Origin: Shimia sp. Alg240-R146
GTDB taxonomy: Bacteria; Pseudomonadota; Alphaproteobacteria; Rhodobacterales; Rhodobacteraceae
Direction: 5' to 3'
DNA: 64,000 bases
NCBI RefSeq assembly: GCF_947331465.1
Contig: NZ_CAMZOK010000001.1
Span: forward strand, 1,240,001-1,304,000
This document shows positions 49,290 through 58,355 of the stretch, one piece after another. The position numbers were made by a program, and so were the translations under genes. The stretch's first letter is position 1. Every line of letters starts with the position of its first letter. The notes below the pieces were generated by a model, which had not been told where the DNA came from, searched no databases, and saw only the letters and a program-made list of their open reading frames with translations.

Positions 49290-49320
49290 TTGACCTTCCA
49301 CCAACTGGAACCCTTATGTA
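49290..49320 (+). promoter_or_regulatory. copA: CueR-type copA promoter
   Basis: TTGACC (-35, 49290-49295) and TATGTA (-10, 49315-49320) are separated by 19 bases, the long spacer typical of MerR-family activation. Between them lie ACCTTCC (49293-49299) and CTGGAAC (49305-49311), which match the left and central part of the CueR box of E. coli copA. The right end is less conserved. Confidence 0.8.
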
Positions 49321-49348
49321 GCGTGTCAGGACAAGAGAAAGACGACTC

Positions 49349-51808
49349 ATGACGGCACAGGTGCTGGATTTTCAGATCGACGGATTGAACTGTGCAGGCT
49401 GTGTTGGCCGCGCGGAAAAAGCATTGGCTGCAGTGGATGGTGTGCGCGAGGCGTCCGTGAACCTTGCGTCCGAGACAGGACATGTGGTGTTTGATACGCC
49501 GGCCGAGACAAAGGCGCTGTTGGCAGCTTTAGACACGGCAGGGTATCCGGCGCGGATCGCCGCAACGACGCTTGAGATTTCGGATTTGAGCTGTGCGAGC
49601 TGTGTCGGGCGGGCGGAGGCGGCCTTGCAGGCCGGGCACGGCGTTATTGAAGCCTCGGTCAATTTGGCCACGGAAACAGCGCGTGTGCGCTATGCCGAAG
49701 GCGTAGTCACCGCGTCGCAAGTGGCCGCTTTGGCGACACGTGCAGGCTATCCTGCACGACTGCAGCAGGCCGAGGCGCCAGCGGTGGACCGCAAAGCTGA
49801 CGAGGCGGCGGCACTAAAGCGCAAGGTTGTTTTGGCGGCGGCGCTGGCCTTGCCGGTATTTTTGGTAGAAATGGGCGGCCATCTTTATCCGCCATTGCAC
49901 CATTGGATCATGGCCAACGTCGGGATGAGCAACAGCTACTATGCCCAGTTCATTTTAACAGCGGTCTTGCTCTTGGGGCCGGGGCGCCAGTTTTACACCA
50001 AGGGCTTTCCGGCCCTTATAAAAGGCGCGCCGGATATGAATTCTCTGGTGGCGATGGGCACCAGCGCGGCATTCTTGTTTTCGGTTGTTTCGACATTTGT
50101 GCCGGGATGGCTGCCTGATGGTACGGCAAACGTCTACTACGAGGCTGCGGCTGTCATTGTGGTGCTGATCCTTGCGGGGCGCTGGATGGAGGCGCGCGCC
50201 AAGGGGCGGACTGGTGAGGCCATTCGCAAGCTGGTGGGCTTGCAGCCAAGGACGGCGCGGGTCGAGCGCAAAGGCGAGATCACGGACATCGCAATTGACG
50301 AGATTGCAGTTGGGGATGTGGTCGTGGTTCGCCCTGGCGAGAAGATCGCGGTGGATGGGCGTGTGTTGGACGGTCTGTCTTATGTCGATGAGGCGATGAT
50401 CACAGGCGAACCTGTGCCGGTTGAGAAAACCGCCGGCGCAGTCGTGGTGGGTGGCACGGTTAACGGGCAAGGCGTTCTGCGCTTTGAAGCCGAAGCGGTT
50501 GGGGCCGACACCACGCTGGCACAAATCATTACGATGGTGCGCGACGCGCAGGGTGCGAAGCTGCCTATTCAGGGCATGGTCGACAAGATCACGACCGTTT
50601 TTGTGCCTGTGGTGATTGGCATTGCAGTGGCGACGGTTGCGCTTTGGCTGGCCTTTGGTCCGTCCCCCGCATTGGGTCATGCAATGGTGGCCGGTGTGGC
50701 GGTTTTGATCATTGCCTGCCCCTGTGCGATGGGGTTGGCGACGCCAACGTCGATCATGGTGGGTACCGGCCGCGCCGCGCAGTTGGGCGTGTTGTTTCGG
50801 CGCGGAGACGCGCTCCAGCGGTTGCGTGACTGCGATGTGGTGGCGTTTGACAAGACCGGCACATTGACCGAGGGGCGGCCAAGCCTGAGCGATTTTGTGG
50901 TATCGCAAGGCTATGAGCAGACCGAGGTTTTGCGGCTGGTGGCCGCGGCAGAGACTGGGTCGGAGCATCCGCTGGCGCGGGCGGTGATCGAGGCGGCGGA
51001 TGGTTTGGACTTGCCGGACGCGGATAGCTTTGAGGCTGTGGCAGGCATGGGCCTGCGGGCAAGCGTCGAGGGCCATGTCATCGTTGTCGGAGCGGACCGG
51101 TTCATGGTGGCGCAAGGCATTGCTTTGGAGGGACATACAGATGCGGCCCACCGTCTTGCCAAAGAAGGCAAAACGCCAGTCTTTGCGGCGGTGGACGGCC
51201 AAGTGGCGGCGCTTCTTGCGGTGTCGGACAAGGTGAAGCCAGCAAGCCGTGCGGCGATCGATGCGCTGCACGCAATGGGCGTGAGAACGGCGATGATTTC
51301 GGGCGACAACCGCGCCACGGCAGAGGCCTTGGCCGACCACCTTGGTATTGATCATGTGGTGGCCGAGGTTTTGCCGGATGGCAAAGTGGCGGCCTTGCGG
51401 GATCTTGCATCCGAAGCCGGTGCGGTGGCCTTTGTCGGCGATGGCATCAACGACGCGCCGGCGTTGGCGGCGGCGGATGTGGGCATTGCAATCGGTACCG
51501 GCACAGATGTGGCGATCGAGGCGGCGGACGTGGTTCTGATGTCTGGTGATTTGCGGGGCGTGGTGAATGCGGTGACGGTGTCGCAAGCTGTGATCCGCAA
51601 CATACGGCAGAACCTGTTTTGGGCTTTTGCCTATAATGTGGCGCTTATTCCCGTGGCAGCAGGCGCGTTCTATCTCTTTGGCGGGCCGCTTTTGTCGCCT
51701 ATGCTTGGGGCCGGTGCGATGGCGCTTTCCAGTGTCTTCGTGTTGAGCAACGCCTTGCGGCTGCGCTCGGTCAAAGCAGCAATGTCTGAGCAGGAGGTTT
51801 TGGTATGA
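49349..51808 (+). CDS. copA: Cu(I)-exporting P1B-type ATPase
   Basis: 819 residues. Two N-terminal metal-binding domains, with CAGC (Cys15/Cys18) and CASC (Cys82/Cys85). Eight membrane helices, the transport-site motif CPC at 457-459 ([13 protein letters not shown]), actuator TGE at 352-354, phosphorylated Asp501 in DKTGTLTEG, nucleotide-binding HP in SEHPLARAV, and [10 protein letters not shown]. The last helices carry YN and MALSS, as in copper-specific P1B-1 pumps. It exports cytosolic Cu(I) to the periplasm. Overlaps cueR by 4 bases. Confidence 0.97.
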   Translation: MTAQVLDFQIDGLNCAGCVGRAEKALAAVDGVREASVNLASETGHVVFDTPAETKALLAALDTAGYPARIAATTLEISDLSCASCVGRAEAALQAGHGVIEASVNLATETARVRYAEGVVTASQVAALATRAGYPARLQQAEAPAVDRKADEAAALKRKVVLAAALALPVFLVEMGGHLYPPLHHWIMANVGMSNSYYAQFILTAVLLLGPGRQFYTKGFPALIKGAPDMNSLVAMGTSAAFLFSVVSTFVPGWLPDGTANVYYEAAAVIVVLILAGRWMEARAKGRTGEAIRKLVGLQPRTARVERKGEITDIAIDEIAVGDVVVVRPGEKIAVDGRVLDGLSYVDEAMITGEPVPVEKTAGAVVVGGTVNGQGVLRFEAEAVGADTTLAQIITMVRDAQGAKLPIQGMVDKITTVFVPVVIGIAVATVALWLAFGPSPALGHAMVAGVAVLIIACPCAMGLATPTSIMVGTGRAAQLGVLFRRGDALQRLRDCDVVAFDKTGTLTEGRPSLSDFVVSQGYEQTEVLRLVAAAETGSEHPLARAVIEAADGLDLPDADSFEAVAGMGLRASVEGHVIVVGADRFMVAQGIALEGHTDAAHRLAKEGKTPVFAAVDGQVAALLAVSDKVKPASRAAIDALHAMGVRTAMISGDNRATAEALADHLGIDHVVAEVLPDGKVAALRDLASEAGAVAFVGDGINDAPALAAADVGIAIGTGTDVAIEAADVVLMSGDLRGVVNAVTVSQAVIRNIRQNLFWAFAYNVALIPVAAGAFYLFGGPLLSPMLGAGAMALSSVFVLSNALRLRSVKAAMSEQEVLV

Positions 51809-52200
51809 ATATCGGAGATGTGGCAGAGCGGTCGGGTCTGCCAGCCAAGACCATACGCTATTATGAGGACATCGGGTTCATTTGCCCCGCGCGCAGCGCC
51901 AATGGATATCGCCAGTTTGCGCAAAAAGATCTGCACAAATTGACCTTTGTCGGGCGTGCACGCTCGCTTGGGTTCACTATCGAGGACTGCCGTACATTGC
52001 TGGCCCTTTATGAAGATCGTGGACGGGCGTCGGCAGATGTAAAAAGAGTGGCACAACAGAACCTTGCGGACATTGATGCAAAAATTGCAGATCTGCAGGA
52101 CATGCGGGCCACTCTCTCCCATCTGGTGACGTCGTGCGCCGGCGATGGTCGGCCCGATTGTCCGATCCTTGATACCCTTGGCGGCGCACCAAAGGCGTGA
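51805..52200 (+). CDS. cueR: Cu(I)-responsive MerR-family regulator CueR
   Basis: 131 residues. MerR helix-turn-helix ([36 protein letters not shown]), dimerisation helix, and the C-terminal metal loop [14 protein letters not shown], in which Cys111 and Cys119 have the CueR spacing (Cys112/Cys120 in E. coli). It is encoded in the copA operon and so is self-induced through the promoter at 49290. Confidence 0.95.
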   Translation: MNIGDVAERSGLPAKTIRYYEDIGFICPARSANGYRQFAQKDLHKLTFVGRARSLGFTIEDCRTLLALYEDRGRASADVKRVAQQNLADIDAKIADLQDMRATLSHLVTSCAGDGRPDCPILDTLGGAPKA

Positions 52201-52230
52201 TTTTTTGTAACTGTTGACAGGGACCCTTGC

Positions 52231-52776
52231 ATGACCGCATTTGACGGGACGCATGGGAGGGGACTGCAGGTGTATCGACAAATTGACAAGGCCGTTGGCT
52301 GGCTTTCGCGGGCCGTGGCGATCGCGGGGGGCGTCATTCTGATTGCTTTGGTGATCATGGTGTGCGCGTCCATCACGGGGCGGGCTTTGATCCCGCTGGG
52401 CCTGAAGCCGGTTTCAGGCGATGTGGAATTGCTGGAGATGGGCATGGCTTTCGCCATATTCGCCTTTCTGCCCTATTGCCAGTATGTGCGCGGCCACGCT
52501 CGAGTTGATTTGTTTCAAGCGACATTTGGCAAGGTTGGGAACCGGTTTCTGGACCTGATCGCGGATCTTGGTATGGCGGTCGCCGCAGTTGTCATCGCGT
52601 GGCGGCTTTGGCTGGGTATGCTGGACAAGAAGTCCTACTTCGAGACGACCTTTATCCTGCAAATCGAAATCTGGCAGGCCTATGCCGCGGCAATGCTCGG
52701 CGCGGGTACTTTTGTGATTGTCTCTCTGTTTTGCGTGTGGCGCAGCCTTAAGGCGATGCCGGGAGGTGGCGCATGA
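52231..52776 (+). CDS. TRAP transporter small permease (DctQ type)
   Basis: 181 residues, four membrane helices: AVAIAGGVILIALVIMVCASITGRALI, GDVELLEMGMAFAIFAFLPYCQYVRGHARVDLF (the DctQ signature region), FLDLIADLGMAVAAVVIAW and AYAAAMLGAGTFVIVSLFCVW. AGGGA precedes the ATG. It overlaps the large permease by 4 bases and lies 30 bases after cueR. No periplasmic binding protein (DctP) gene is present in the window. Confidence 0.9.
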   Translation: MTAFDGTHGRGLQVYRQIDKAVGWLSRAVAIAGGVILIALVIMVCASITGRALIPLGLKPVSGDVELLEMGMAFAIFAFLPYCQYVRGHARVDLFQATFGKVGNRFLDLIADLGMAVAAVVIAWRLWLGMLDKKSYFETTFILQIEIWQAYAAAMLGAGTFVIVSLFCVWRSLKAMPGGGA

Positions 52777-54095
52777 GCAATCTAGAGATTGGCATTTGGT
52801 CCTTTCCTGTCCTTCTTGTTCTGATCTTTCTGCGGGTGCCGATTGGCCTTGCGATGATGGGCGTCGGCGTTGGCGGCACTTATTTGGTGATGGGCAGCAC
52901 CCTGATGACGATGGGGCAGCTTAAGCACCTGACATTCAGCACATTTTCGAGCTACTCGCTGTCGATTGTGCCACTGTTTTTGCTGATGGGGCAATTTGCG
53001 ACCCATTCCGGCATGTCCAAGGGTTTGTTCAAAGCGGCAGAGGCCTGGCTGGGGCATCTCAAGGGCGGCGTTGCCATGTCGGCCATCGGTGCTTGTGCGG
53101 GCTTTGGCGCGATCTGTGGCAGCTCGCTGGCGACTGCGGCCACGATGGGGCAGGTGGCTTTGCCCGAACTGCGTCGCTATGGCTATTCCGGCCCGCTCGC
53201 GACCGGTACACTGGCCGCAGGCGGCACGCTGGGTATCCTGATCCCGCCGTCGGTGATCCTCGTGATATACGCCATTTTGACCGAACAAAATATCGCGAAG
53301 CTGTTTGTGGCTGCCTTTGCGCCCGGCATTCTGGCGGCTGTTGGGTATATGCTGGTGGTGGCAATTTATGTGCGCGTCGTGCCCGGATCGGGGGACGCGC
53401 TGGAGCGGGTGCCGATGGCAGAACGGTTCCGTGCATTGATTGCCGTCTGGCCGGTAATTGTGATTTTTGGCGCCGTTGTTGGCGGCATTTACACCGGCAT
53501 CTTTACACCAACCGAAGCCGCAGCAGTTGGCGCGATGGGCACCGGGATTGTTGCGTTGGCATCAGGCGGGCTGAACATGCCCAAGCTCGTGCAATCGGTT
53601 CTGTCGACGGCCAATTCCACCGCGATGATCTTTTTCATCGTGTTGGGGGCGGGCATGTTTAACAGCTTCCTCGCGCTGACCCAACTGCCGCAAACCTCGG
53701 CCCAATGGGTGGCGGATCAGGGCTTCTCGCCGATGTTTGTGCTGTTCTGCGTGTTGGTGCTGTATCTGGTCTTTGGTTGTGTGATGGACAGCTTGTCGAT
53801 GGTGCTGCTGACCGTGCCAATCTTTTTCCCGATCATGATCGCGCTTGATTTCGGCATGAGCGTCGAAGATTTCGCACTGTGGTTCGGGATCATTGTTCTG
53901 ATTGTGGTTGAGGTTGGGTTGATCACGCCGCCGGTGGGGATGAACCTGTTCGTGATAAACGCGATGGCGCGCGACATTCCGATCAGCGAAACCTTCCGTG
54001 GCACCGCACCTTTTGTGCTGGCTGACATCATACGGGTTGTGATCCTTGTGGCCTTCCCGCCGATCACGCTGGCGCTGGTGTGGTGGATCTATTGA
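52773..54095 (+). CDS. TRAP transporter large permease (DctM type)
   Basis: 440 residues, about 12 membrane helices. Conserved DctM segments: LPIFLRVPIGLAMMGVGV-like start, LFLLMGQFATHSGMSKGLFKAAEAWLGHLKGGVAMSAIGACAGFGAICGSSLATAATMGQVALPEL, GTLAAGGTLGILIPPSVILVIYAILTEQNIAKLF, FTPTEAAAVGAMG and GLITPPVGMNLFVI. Ion-driven uptake of an organic acid is expected, with the substrate undefined because DctP sets specificity. Confidence 0.93.
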   Translation: MSNLEIGIWSFPVLLVLIFLRVPIGLAMMGVGVGGTYLVMGSTLMTMGQLKHLTFSTFSSYSLSIVPLFLLMGQFATHSGMSKGLFKAAEAWLGHLKGGVAMSAIGACAGFGAICGSSLATAATMGQVALPELRRYGYSGPLATGTLAAGGTLGILIPPSVILVIYAILTEQNIAKLFVAAFAPGILAAVGYMLVVAIYVRVVPGSGDALERVPMAERFRALIAVWPVIVIFGAVVGGIYTGIFTPTEAAAVGAMGTGIVALASGGLNMPKLVQSVLSTANSTAMIFFIVLGAGMFNSFLALTQLPQTSAQWVADQGFSPMFVLFCVLVLYLVFGCVMDSLSMVLLTVPIFFPIMIALDFGMSVEDFALWFGIIVLIVVEVGLITPPVGMNLFVINAMARDIPISETFRGTAPFVLADIIRVVILVAFPPITLALVWWIY

Positions 54096-54103
54096 GGTGA
54101 GGC

Positions 54104-54592
54104 ATGAGCCATGATGTACCGGAAATCAGGGACGGTGAAAGCCAGCTTGGGTTTGATCCGCTAGAGCGTGTGGATGCGCAGATCCGGTTTATTGGCCGTA
54201 TCCGCACGCCTTGGTCCCGCGGCAATTGTCCCAAGAACGTCACTCGCGCCCGGGAGACCGGTGAAGGGGCGCGTGTTGAGTTGGAGCCAGGCTTTGCTGA
54301 AGGATTGAGCGGGCTGGAGGTCGGACAGGGCATTTTGCTGTTTTACTGGATGGATCAGGCGCGGCGCGATTTGATTACACAGCGTCCCCGGCATCACGAT
54401 ATGGCGCGGGGCACTTTTGCGCTGCGCTCTCCCAATCGGGTCAATCCGGTGTCGTTGGCTGCGGTGCGCCTAACGGCGCTGGATTTGGTCACCGGAGTGA
54501 TTGAGATCGACGCGATCGATTGCTTTGACGGCACACCTTTGGTGGACATCAAACCCAGCGCACCTGCGGTGGATGTGCCACCGAACGGTTGA
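54104..54592 (+). CDS. trmO: tRNA (N6-threonylcarbamoyladenosine37-N6)-methyltransferase, TrmO/TsaA family
   Basis: 162 residues of the TsaA/YaeB beta-barrel fold. IRFIGRIRTPWSRGNCPKN is the N-terminal family motif, RVELEPGFAEGLSGLEVGQGILLFYWMDQARRD the core, and RGTFALRSPNRVNPVSLAAVRLTALD the SAM-binding signature (SPxRPNPI-like). DCFDGTPLVDIKP ends the domain. It methylates t6A37 of certain tRNAs. Starts nine bases after the TRAP permease, probably co-transcribed. Confidence 0.9.
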   Translation: MSHDVPEIRDGESQLGFDPLERVDAQIRFIGRIRTPWSRGNCPKNVTRARETGEGARVELEPGFAEGLSGLEVGQGILLFYWMDQARRDLITQRPRHHDMARGTFALRSPNRVNPVSLAAVRLTALDLVTGVIEIDAIDCFDGTPLVDIKPSAPAVDVPPNG

Positions 54593-55071
54593 TGCGTTCA
54601 GTCGCGGTTCAGGCAAGGGCGCGGCGACGGCATACTATTCAAATTGAATGCGGTGGTTTCCCGCATCAAATCTGATCGCAATCCGGCCTGGGTCGTGGCC
54701 CAAAAGAAGCACCCTTTAGACGGACCGACGCGCTGTTCCGCGCGCCGAGGCGCCGAAACATGCGGCAAGGTCCACATCAGAAACAGGTACTTGGGCATGG
54801 GCGGCCTTTCGGGTCGTTTGTCGTCAGACGGGCGGGTTGTTTTTGGCCCGTCAAAAGCTCGGGGATTGTGCGCCTTCTGGGGGTATGTAGGCTTTGGGCG
54901 GCAGGGAGTCTAAGAGGTGCGCAGTCACACCGGCGGCATTTTTCTCAAGTGGAGCGAAGCTCGGCGGAGGCTTGCTGATTTCGTGGGTCAACGGCGGCAG
55001 AACCGTGAGAATTCGAGGCTGGACGGGTGGGCTTGTCTGGCTGGCTGTATGTGATCTCAGGAATGAAGCAG
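54593..55071. other. Intergenic stretch downstream of trmO without a convincing gene
   Basis: I see no supported gene. A 66-codon minus-strand frame (54598-54798) begins MPKYLFLMWTLP but has no family resemblance and no clear ribosome site. The segment from about 54900 is the 3' flank of the tRNA-Glu gene and shows no terminator. Confidence 0.5.
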
Positions 55072-55146
55072 TGGCAGCCCGTAGGGGAATCGAACCCCTC
55101 TTTCCAGGTTGAAAACCTGGCGTCCTAACCGATAGACGAACGGGCC
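55072..55146 (-). tRNA. tRNA-Glu (anticodon TTC), copy 1
   Basis: On the minus strand it folds into a full cloverleaf. Acceptor stem GGCCCGT/ACGGGCT (first pair G-U), anticodon stem CCAGG/CCTGG with loop TTTTCAA giving TTC, T stem AGGGG/CCCCT with loop TTCGATT. The 3' CCA is encoded. Identical to the copy at 55198. Confidence 0.95.
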
Positions 55147-55197
55147 ACGCATGTGCTTGGTTCGGGTGGAGCTGATGTCCGGAGAACCGGCTTCGAC

Positions 55198-55272
55198 TGG
55201 CAGCCCGTAGGGGAATCGAACCCCTCTTTCCAGGTTGAAAACCTGGCGTCCTAACCGATAGACGAACGGGCC
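55198..55272 (-). tRNA. tRNA-Glu (anticodon TTC), copy 2
   Basis: Base-for-base identical to the copy at 55072, with encoded CCA and the same cloverleaf. The 51-base spacer between them is unrelated to the tRNA. On the minus strand this copy is upstream. Confidence 0.95.
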
Positions 55273-55353
55273 GTGCCGAAGCGTGAGGCGTATCTAGTGA
55301 ATGGTTGAGACCTGCGCAAGTGCAAATATTACCCGCAGTGTGATTTTTCGGTC

Positions 55354-55430
55354 GCCCCGGTCGGGGGGCTTTGCCCCCATCGCGGCAGCGCCGCGATTCC
55401 CCCAGGGTATTTGGGGCCATTAAGAAGAAT
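55354..55430. repeat. Tandem-hairpin intergenic element
   Basis: Between recJ and the tRNAs. GGGGGC/GCCCCC (55364-55378, loop TTT) is followed without gap by ATCGCGGC/GCCGCGAT (55379-55397, loop AGC). After that comes CCCCCAGGGTATTTGGGGCCA and an AAGAAGAA stretch. From general knowledge, elements built like this (GC hairpins ending in a CCCC-GATATTT-like tail) recur between genes in Rhodobacteraceae. Only one copy is in this window. It may act as the recJ transcription end, or be a short palindromic repeat. Confidence 0.55.
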
Positions 55431-55441
55431 TTGCCCCCAAA

Positions 55442-57184
55442 TCAGGCGCGGGCGGCGTCCTCGAGCCGGAGTTGCACGCTCTGGCGGCCGCCCCAAGTGT
55501 TGATCTCCAGCCGCCCAGCGAGGTGAAAGCGCGCGCCGCCGTGTGATTCGAGGGTCGTGCCCAGTTCCGTATCAAAGGCGCCAAAAGAGATTGCGTCGAG
55601 GCGCGTGCCAAACCCGTCGCCAAATGAGATTTTGAGATGGCTGTCGCCCACGCGCTTGGCAAAGCGGATTTCAACATCCGGAAAGGCAAACCGCGGCGCC
55701 GGAGCGCCTACACCAAAGGGGCCGGCCTTCTCGATGTCCTGAATAAGATCCACCGTCGCCGCGCCGGGCATAAGAAGCCCGTCGAGTTTCAGATCAGCCG
55801 GACCCGCGTCAGCTGCGCCTTGTTTGGCCAACAGCTCGGAAAGCCGTGCCATCGCGGGTTCCAGTTGATCCCGCGCTACTGTGAGACCGGCCGCCATCTT
55901 GTGACCACCGCCTTTGAGCAGCAAACCTTCGGCGGCGAGTTTCTGGATGGAGGCTCCGAGGTCCACGCCGGAAATGGACCGACCGGAGCCTTTGCCTTCG
56001 TCGCCATCCAGGCCGATGACAATGGCAGGGCGGTTGGTGTTTTCTTTGAGGCGGGATGCCACGATGCCCACCACGCCGGGATGCCAGCCTTCGCCTGCGG
56101 CCCAGACCAGCGGCGCGTCCAGCCCGCGTTCTTCGGCCTGCGCCAATGCGGCGGCGCGCACGGCAGCCTCGATGTCGCGGCGTTCGGTGTTGAGGTGATC
56201 AAGTTGGTCGGCAATGGCGCGGGCCTCTTGTTCATCGTCGGTGGAGAGCAGTCGCGCACCAAGGTCAGCCTTGCCAATGCGGCCACCGGCATTCACACGC
56301 GGGCCGAGCAGAAAGCCGAGGTGGTAAGTGTTGGGCGCGCTGTCCATGCGGCTGACGTCAGAAAGTGCCACAACCCCGGGGCGGTTGCGTAAGGCCATCA
56401 CCTTGAGGCCTTGCCGCACCAGAGCGCGGTTCACGCCAATCAGCGGCGCCACATCGGCCACCGTGCCAAGTGCGACGAGATCGAGCATCGACATCAAGTC
56501 AGGGCCTTGCGCGCCGTCGCTGCGCATTTGGCGGTTGGCCTCTACCAACATCAAAAACACCACCGAGGCGGCGCAAAGATGCGCAAGGTCGCCGCTTTCG
56601 TCCTGACGGTTGGGGTTCACCACTGCGACGCAGTCCGGCAAGGTTTCACCACCCAAGTGGTGGTCAAGCACCACAACGTCGGCGCCTTTGGCCGCGGCAA
56701 TCGGTCCGTGTGACAGCGTTCCGCAATCCACGCAGATGATCAGGTCGTGATCCTTGGCCAGCGCAGCCATGGCGGCCTCGTTGGGACCGTAGCCTTCGTC
56801 GATGCGGTCCGGCACATAGAGCGTCGCTGTCAGGTTCATGGCGCGCAGCCATGTGATCAGGAGCGCAGCAGATGTACCGCCGTCCACGTCATAATCGGCG
56901 AACACGGCAATGCGCTGTTTGGACTTCACGGCTTGCAAGAACCGTGCGGCGGCGGTGTCCATATCCTTGATCGAATGCGGATCGGGCAGCAGGTCCACCA
57001 GCTTGGGGTCCAGGAAACTCGGCGCCTCTTGCGGGGTGATACCCCGGCGCGCCAGCACCGCACACAATGCAGGCGGCAAGTTTGTGTCTTGCGCGATCTG
57101 CTCGGCCGCGCGGGTGGTTTCAACCGCCGGGCCCACCCACCGCCGCCCTGTCAGGCTTTCGGAGACATCCAGAAAATCGCTCAT
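55442..57184 (-). CDS. recJ: Single-stranded-DNA-specific 5'-3' exonuclease RecJ
   Basis: 580 residues, DHH/DHHA1 phosphoesterase. Motif I FADYDVDGGTSAALLITWL, the metal Asp in ICVDCGTLSHGPI, DHH motif VVLDHHLGGETLPDCVAVVNPN, GPRVNAGGRIGKADLGARLL, and DHHA1 region KGSGRSISGVDLGASIQKLAAEGLLLKGGGHKMAAGLTV. A C-terminal OB fold completes the protein. It acts in mismatch repair and RecF-type recombination. Confidence 0.97.
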   Translation of the reverse strand: MSDFLDVSESLTGRRWVGPAVETTRAAEQIAQDTNLPPALCAVLARRGITPQEAPSFLDPKLVDLLPDPHSIKDMDTAAARFLQAVKSKQRIAVFADYDVDGGTSAALLITWLRAMNLTATLYVPDRIDEGYGPNEAAMAALAKDHDLIICVDCGTLSHGPIAAAKGADVVVLDHHLGGETLPDCVAVVNPNRQDESGDLAHLCAASVVFLMLVEANRQMRSDGAQGPDLMSMLDLVALGTVADVAPLIGVNRALVRQGLKVMALRNRPGVVALSDVSRMDSAPNTYHLGFLLGPRVNAGGRIGKADLGARLLSTDDEQEARAIADQLDHLNTERRDIEAAVRAAALAQAEERGLDAPLVWAAGEGWHPGVVGIVASRLKENTNRPAIVIGLDGDEGKGSGRSISGVDLGASIQKLAAEGLLLKGGGHKMAAGLTVARDQLEPAMARLSELLAKQGAADAGPADLKLDGLLMPGAATVDLIQDIEKAGPFGVGAPAPRFAFPDVEIRFAKRVGDSHLKISFGDGFGTRLDAISFGAFDTELGTTLESHGGARFHLAGRLEINTWGGRQSVQLRLEDAARA

Positions 57185-57208
57185 TGTGTGGCCTTCTTGG
57201 TATGCAAA

Positions 57209-57230
57209 GGCCCGCCAAAAGAGGCGGGCC
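57209..57230 (-). terminator. Terminator of glpX
   Basis: Perfect 8-bp stem GGCCCGCC/GGCGGGCC with a 6-nt loop, followed on the minus strand by TTTGCAT, in the gap between glpX and recJ. Confidence 0.65.
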
Positions 57231-57292
57231 GATGTCGGGGCGTCGCAGCCCTGTGTATCAGAGCCGTTTCCGGCGCTGTAATCAAGTCGCGA

Positions 57293-58267
57293 TCAGGACG
57301 TTTGATCGACTGGCGCGCGATAGGTCATGCGCCGCACGGAGCCGGATTTGGACCGCATCAGCAGCGTTTCGGTTTCGATCCAGCCGGGTGTGCGTTTGAT
57401 CGCAGGCAACAGCGAGCCGCCGGTCACGCCGGTTGCGGCAAAGATAACGTCCTGTGTCACCATCTCGTCGCGCGCGTAGATGCGGTCGAGATCAGTGATG
57501 CCCGCCTTGGCGGCGCGGCCGCGTTCGTCATCGTTGCGGAACAACAGGCGGCCCCACATTTGGCCGCCCATGCATTTCAAAGCCGCTGCGGCAAGAACAC
57601 CTTCTGGTGCGCCGCCCTGGCCCATGTACATGTCGATGCCGGTTTCTTCGGCCTCGGCACAGTGCATGACGCCAGCGACGTCGCCGTCGGTGATCAGACG
57701 GATAGAAGCGCCGGTGGCACGCACTTCGGCAATCATCGCCTCGTGGCGGGGGCGTTCGAGAATACACAGCGTGATGTCGGAGGTCGCGCAGCCTTTGGCG
57801 GCTGCCAGCGCTTCGACGCGTTCACGCGGCGACATTTCCAGCGACACGACGTCTTTGGGGTAGCCCGGACCGATGGCCAGCTTGTCCATATAGGTGTCAG
57901 GCGCGTGCAGCATCGAGCCGCGTGGACCCATGGCAATCACTGTCAGTGCGTTGGGCATGTCTTTGGCGGTCAGCGTGGTGCCTTCCAGCGGGTCGAGTGC
58001 AATGTCCACGCCGGGGCCGTTGCCGGTGCCTACTTCTTCGCCGATGAACAGCATAGGGGCTTCGTCGCGCTCGCCTTCACCGATCACCACAACGCCTGCG
58101 ATGTCGAGCAGGTTGAGCTGTTCGCGCATGGCGTTCACAGCAGCTTGGTCGGCGGCTTTTTCGTCGCCGTTGCCGATCAGAGCGGCGGAGGCGATTGCGG
58201 CTTGTTCGGCGACCCGCGCGAGGCCGAGCGACAGCATACGATCGTGAAATTCCGGCTTTTGAGACAT
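57293..58267 (-). CDS. glpX: Class II fructose-1,6-bisphosphatase
   Basis: Gluconeogenic phosphatase, 324 residues. GNGDEKAADQAAVNAMREQL, VVIGEGERDEAPMLFIGEEVG (metal-binding Glu/Asp), DIALDPLEGTTLTAKDMPNALTVIAMGPRG (the DPxxGT lithium-sensitive phosphatase motif), GDVAGVMHCAEAEETGIDMYMGQGGAPEGVLAAAALKCMGGQMWGRL and VIFAATGVTGGSLLPAIKR are all typical of GlpX. AAGGA lies ahead of the ATG. Confidence 0.96.
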   Translation of the reverse strand: MSQKPEFHDRMLSLGLARVAEQAAIASAALIGNGDEKAADQAAVNAMREQLNLLDIAGVVVIGEGERDEAPMLFIGEEVGTGNGPGVDIALDPLEGTTLTAKDMPNALTVIAMGPRGSMLHAPDTYMDKLAIGPGYPKDVVSLEMSPRERVEALAAAKGCATSDITLCILERPRHEAMIAEVRATGASIRLITDGDVAGVMHCAEAEETGIDMYMGQGGAPEGVLAAAALKCMGGQMWGRLLFRNDDERGRAAKAGITDLDRIYARDEMVTQDVIFAATGVTGGSLLPAIKRTPGWIETETLLMRSKSGSVRRMTYRAPVDQTS

Positions 58268-58324
58268 GGAAAAATCCTTATGTGCTGATCCTGCGGCTCG
58301 AATAGCGCAGGGGGGGCTGGCTCA

Positions 58325-58342
58325 CAAGCCCGAAGGGGCTTG
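58325..58342 (-). terminator. Hairpin after hom
   Basis: CAAGCCC/GGGCTTG with loop GAAG, 14 bases after the hom stop. No clear U-run, so termination efficiency is uncertain. Confidence 0.5.
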
Positions 58343-58355
58343 CAGGCCTTGTAAA

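Noticed and set aside
49955-51586. 543-codon open frame antisense to copA
   Set aside because: Arg/His-rich mirror of a strongly supported gene, with no ribosome site or motif.
54598-54798. 66-codon minus-strand frame beginning MPKYLFLMWTLP
   Set aside because: The start resembles some small-protein N-termini, but the rest shows no pattern and no operon context.
54851-55420. Long minus-strand frame containing repeated peptide segments
   Set aside because: The repeats are simply the two identical tRNA-Glu genes read as protein.
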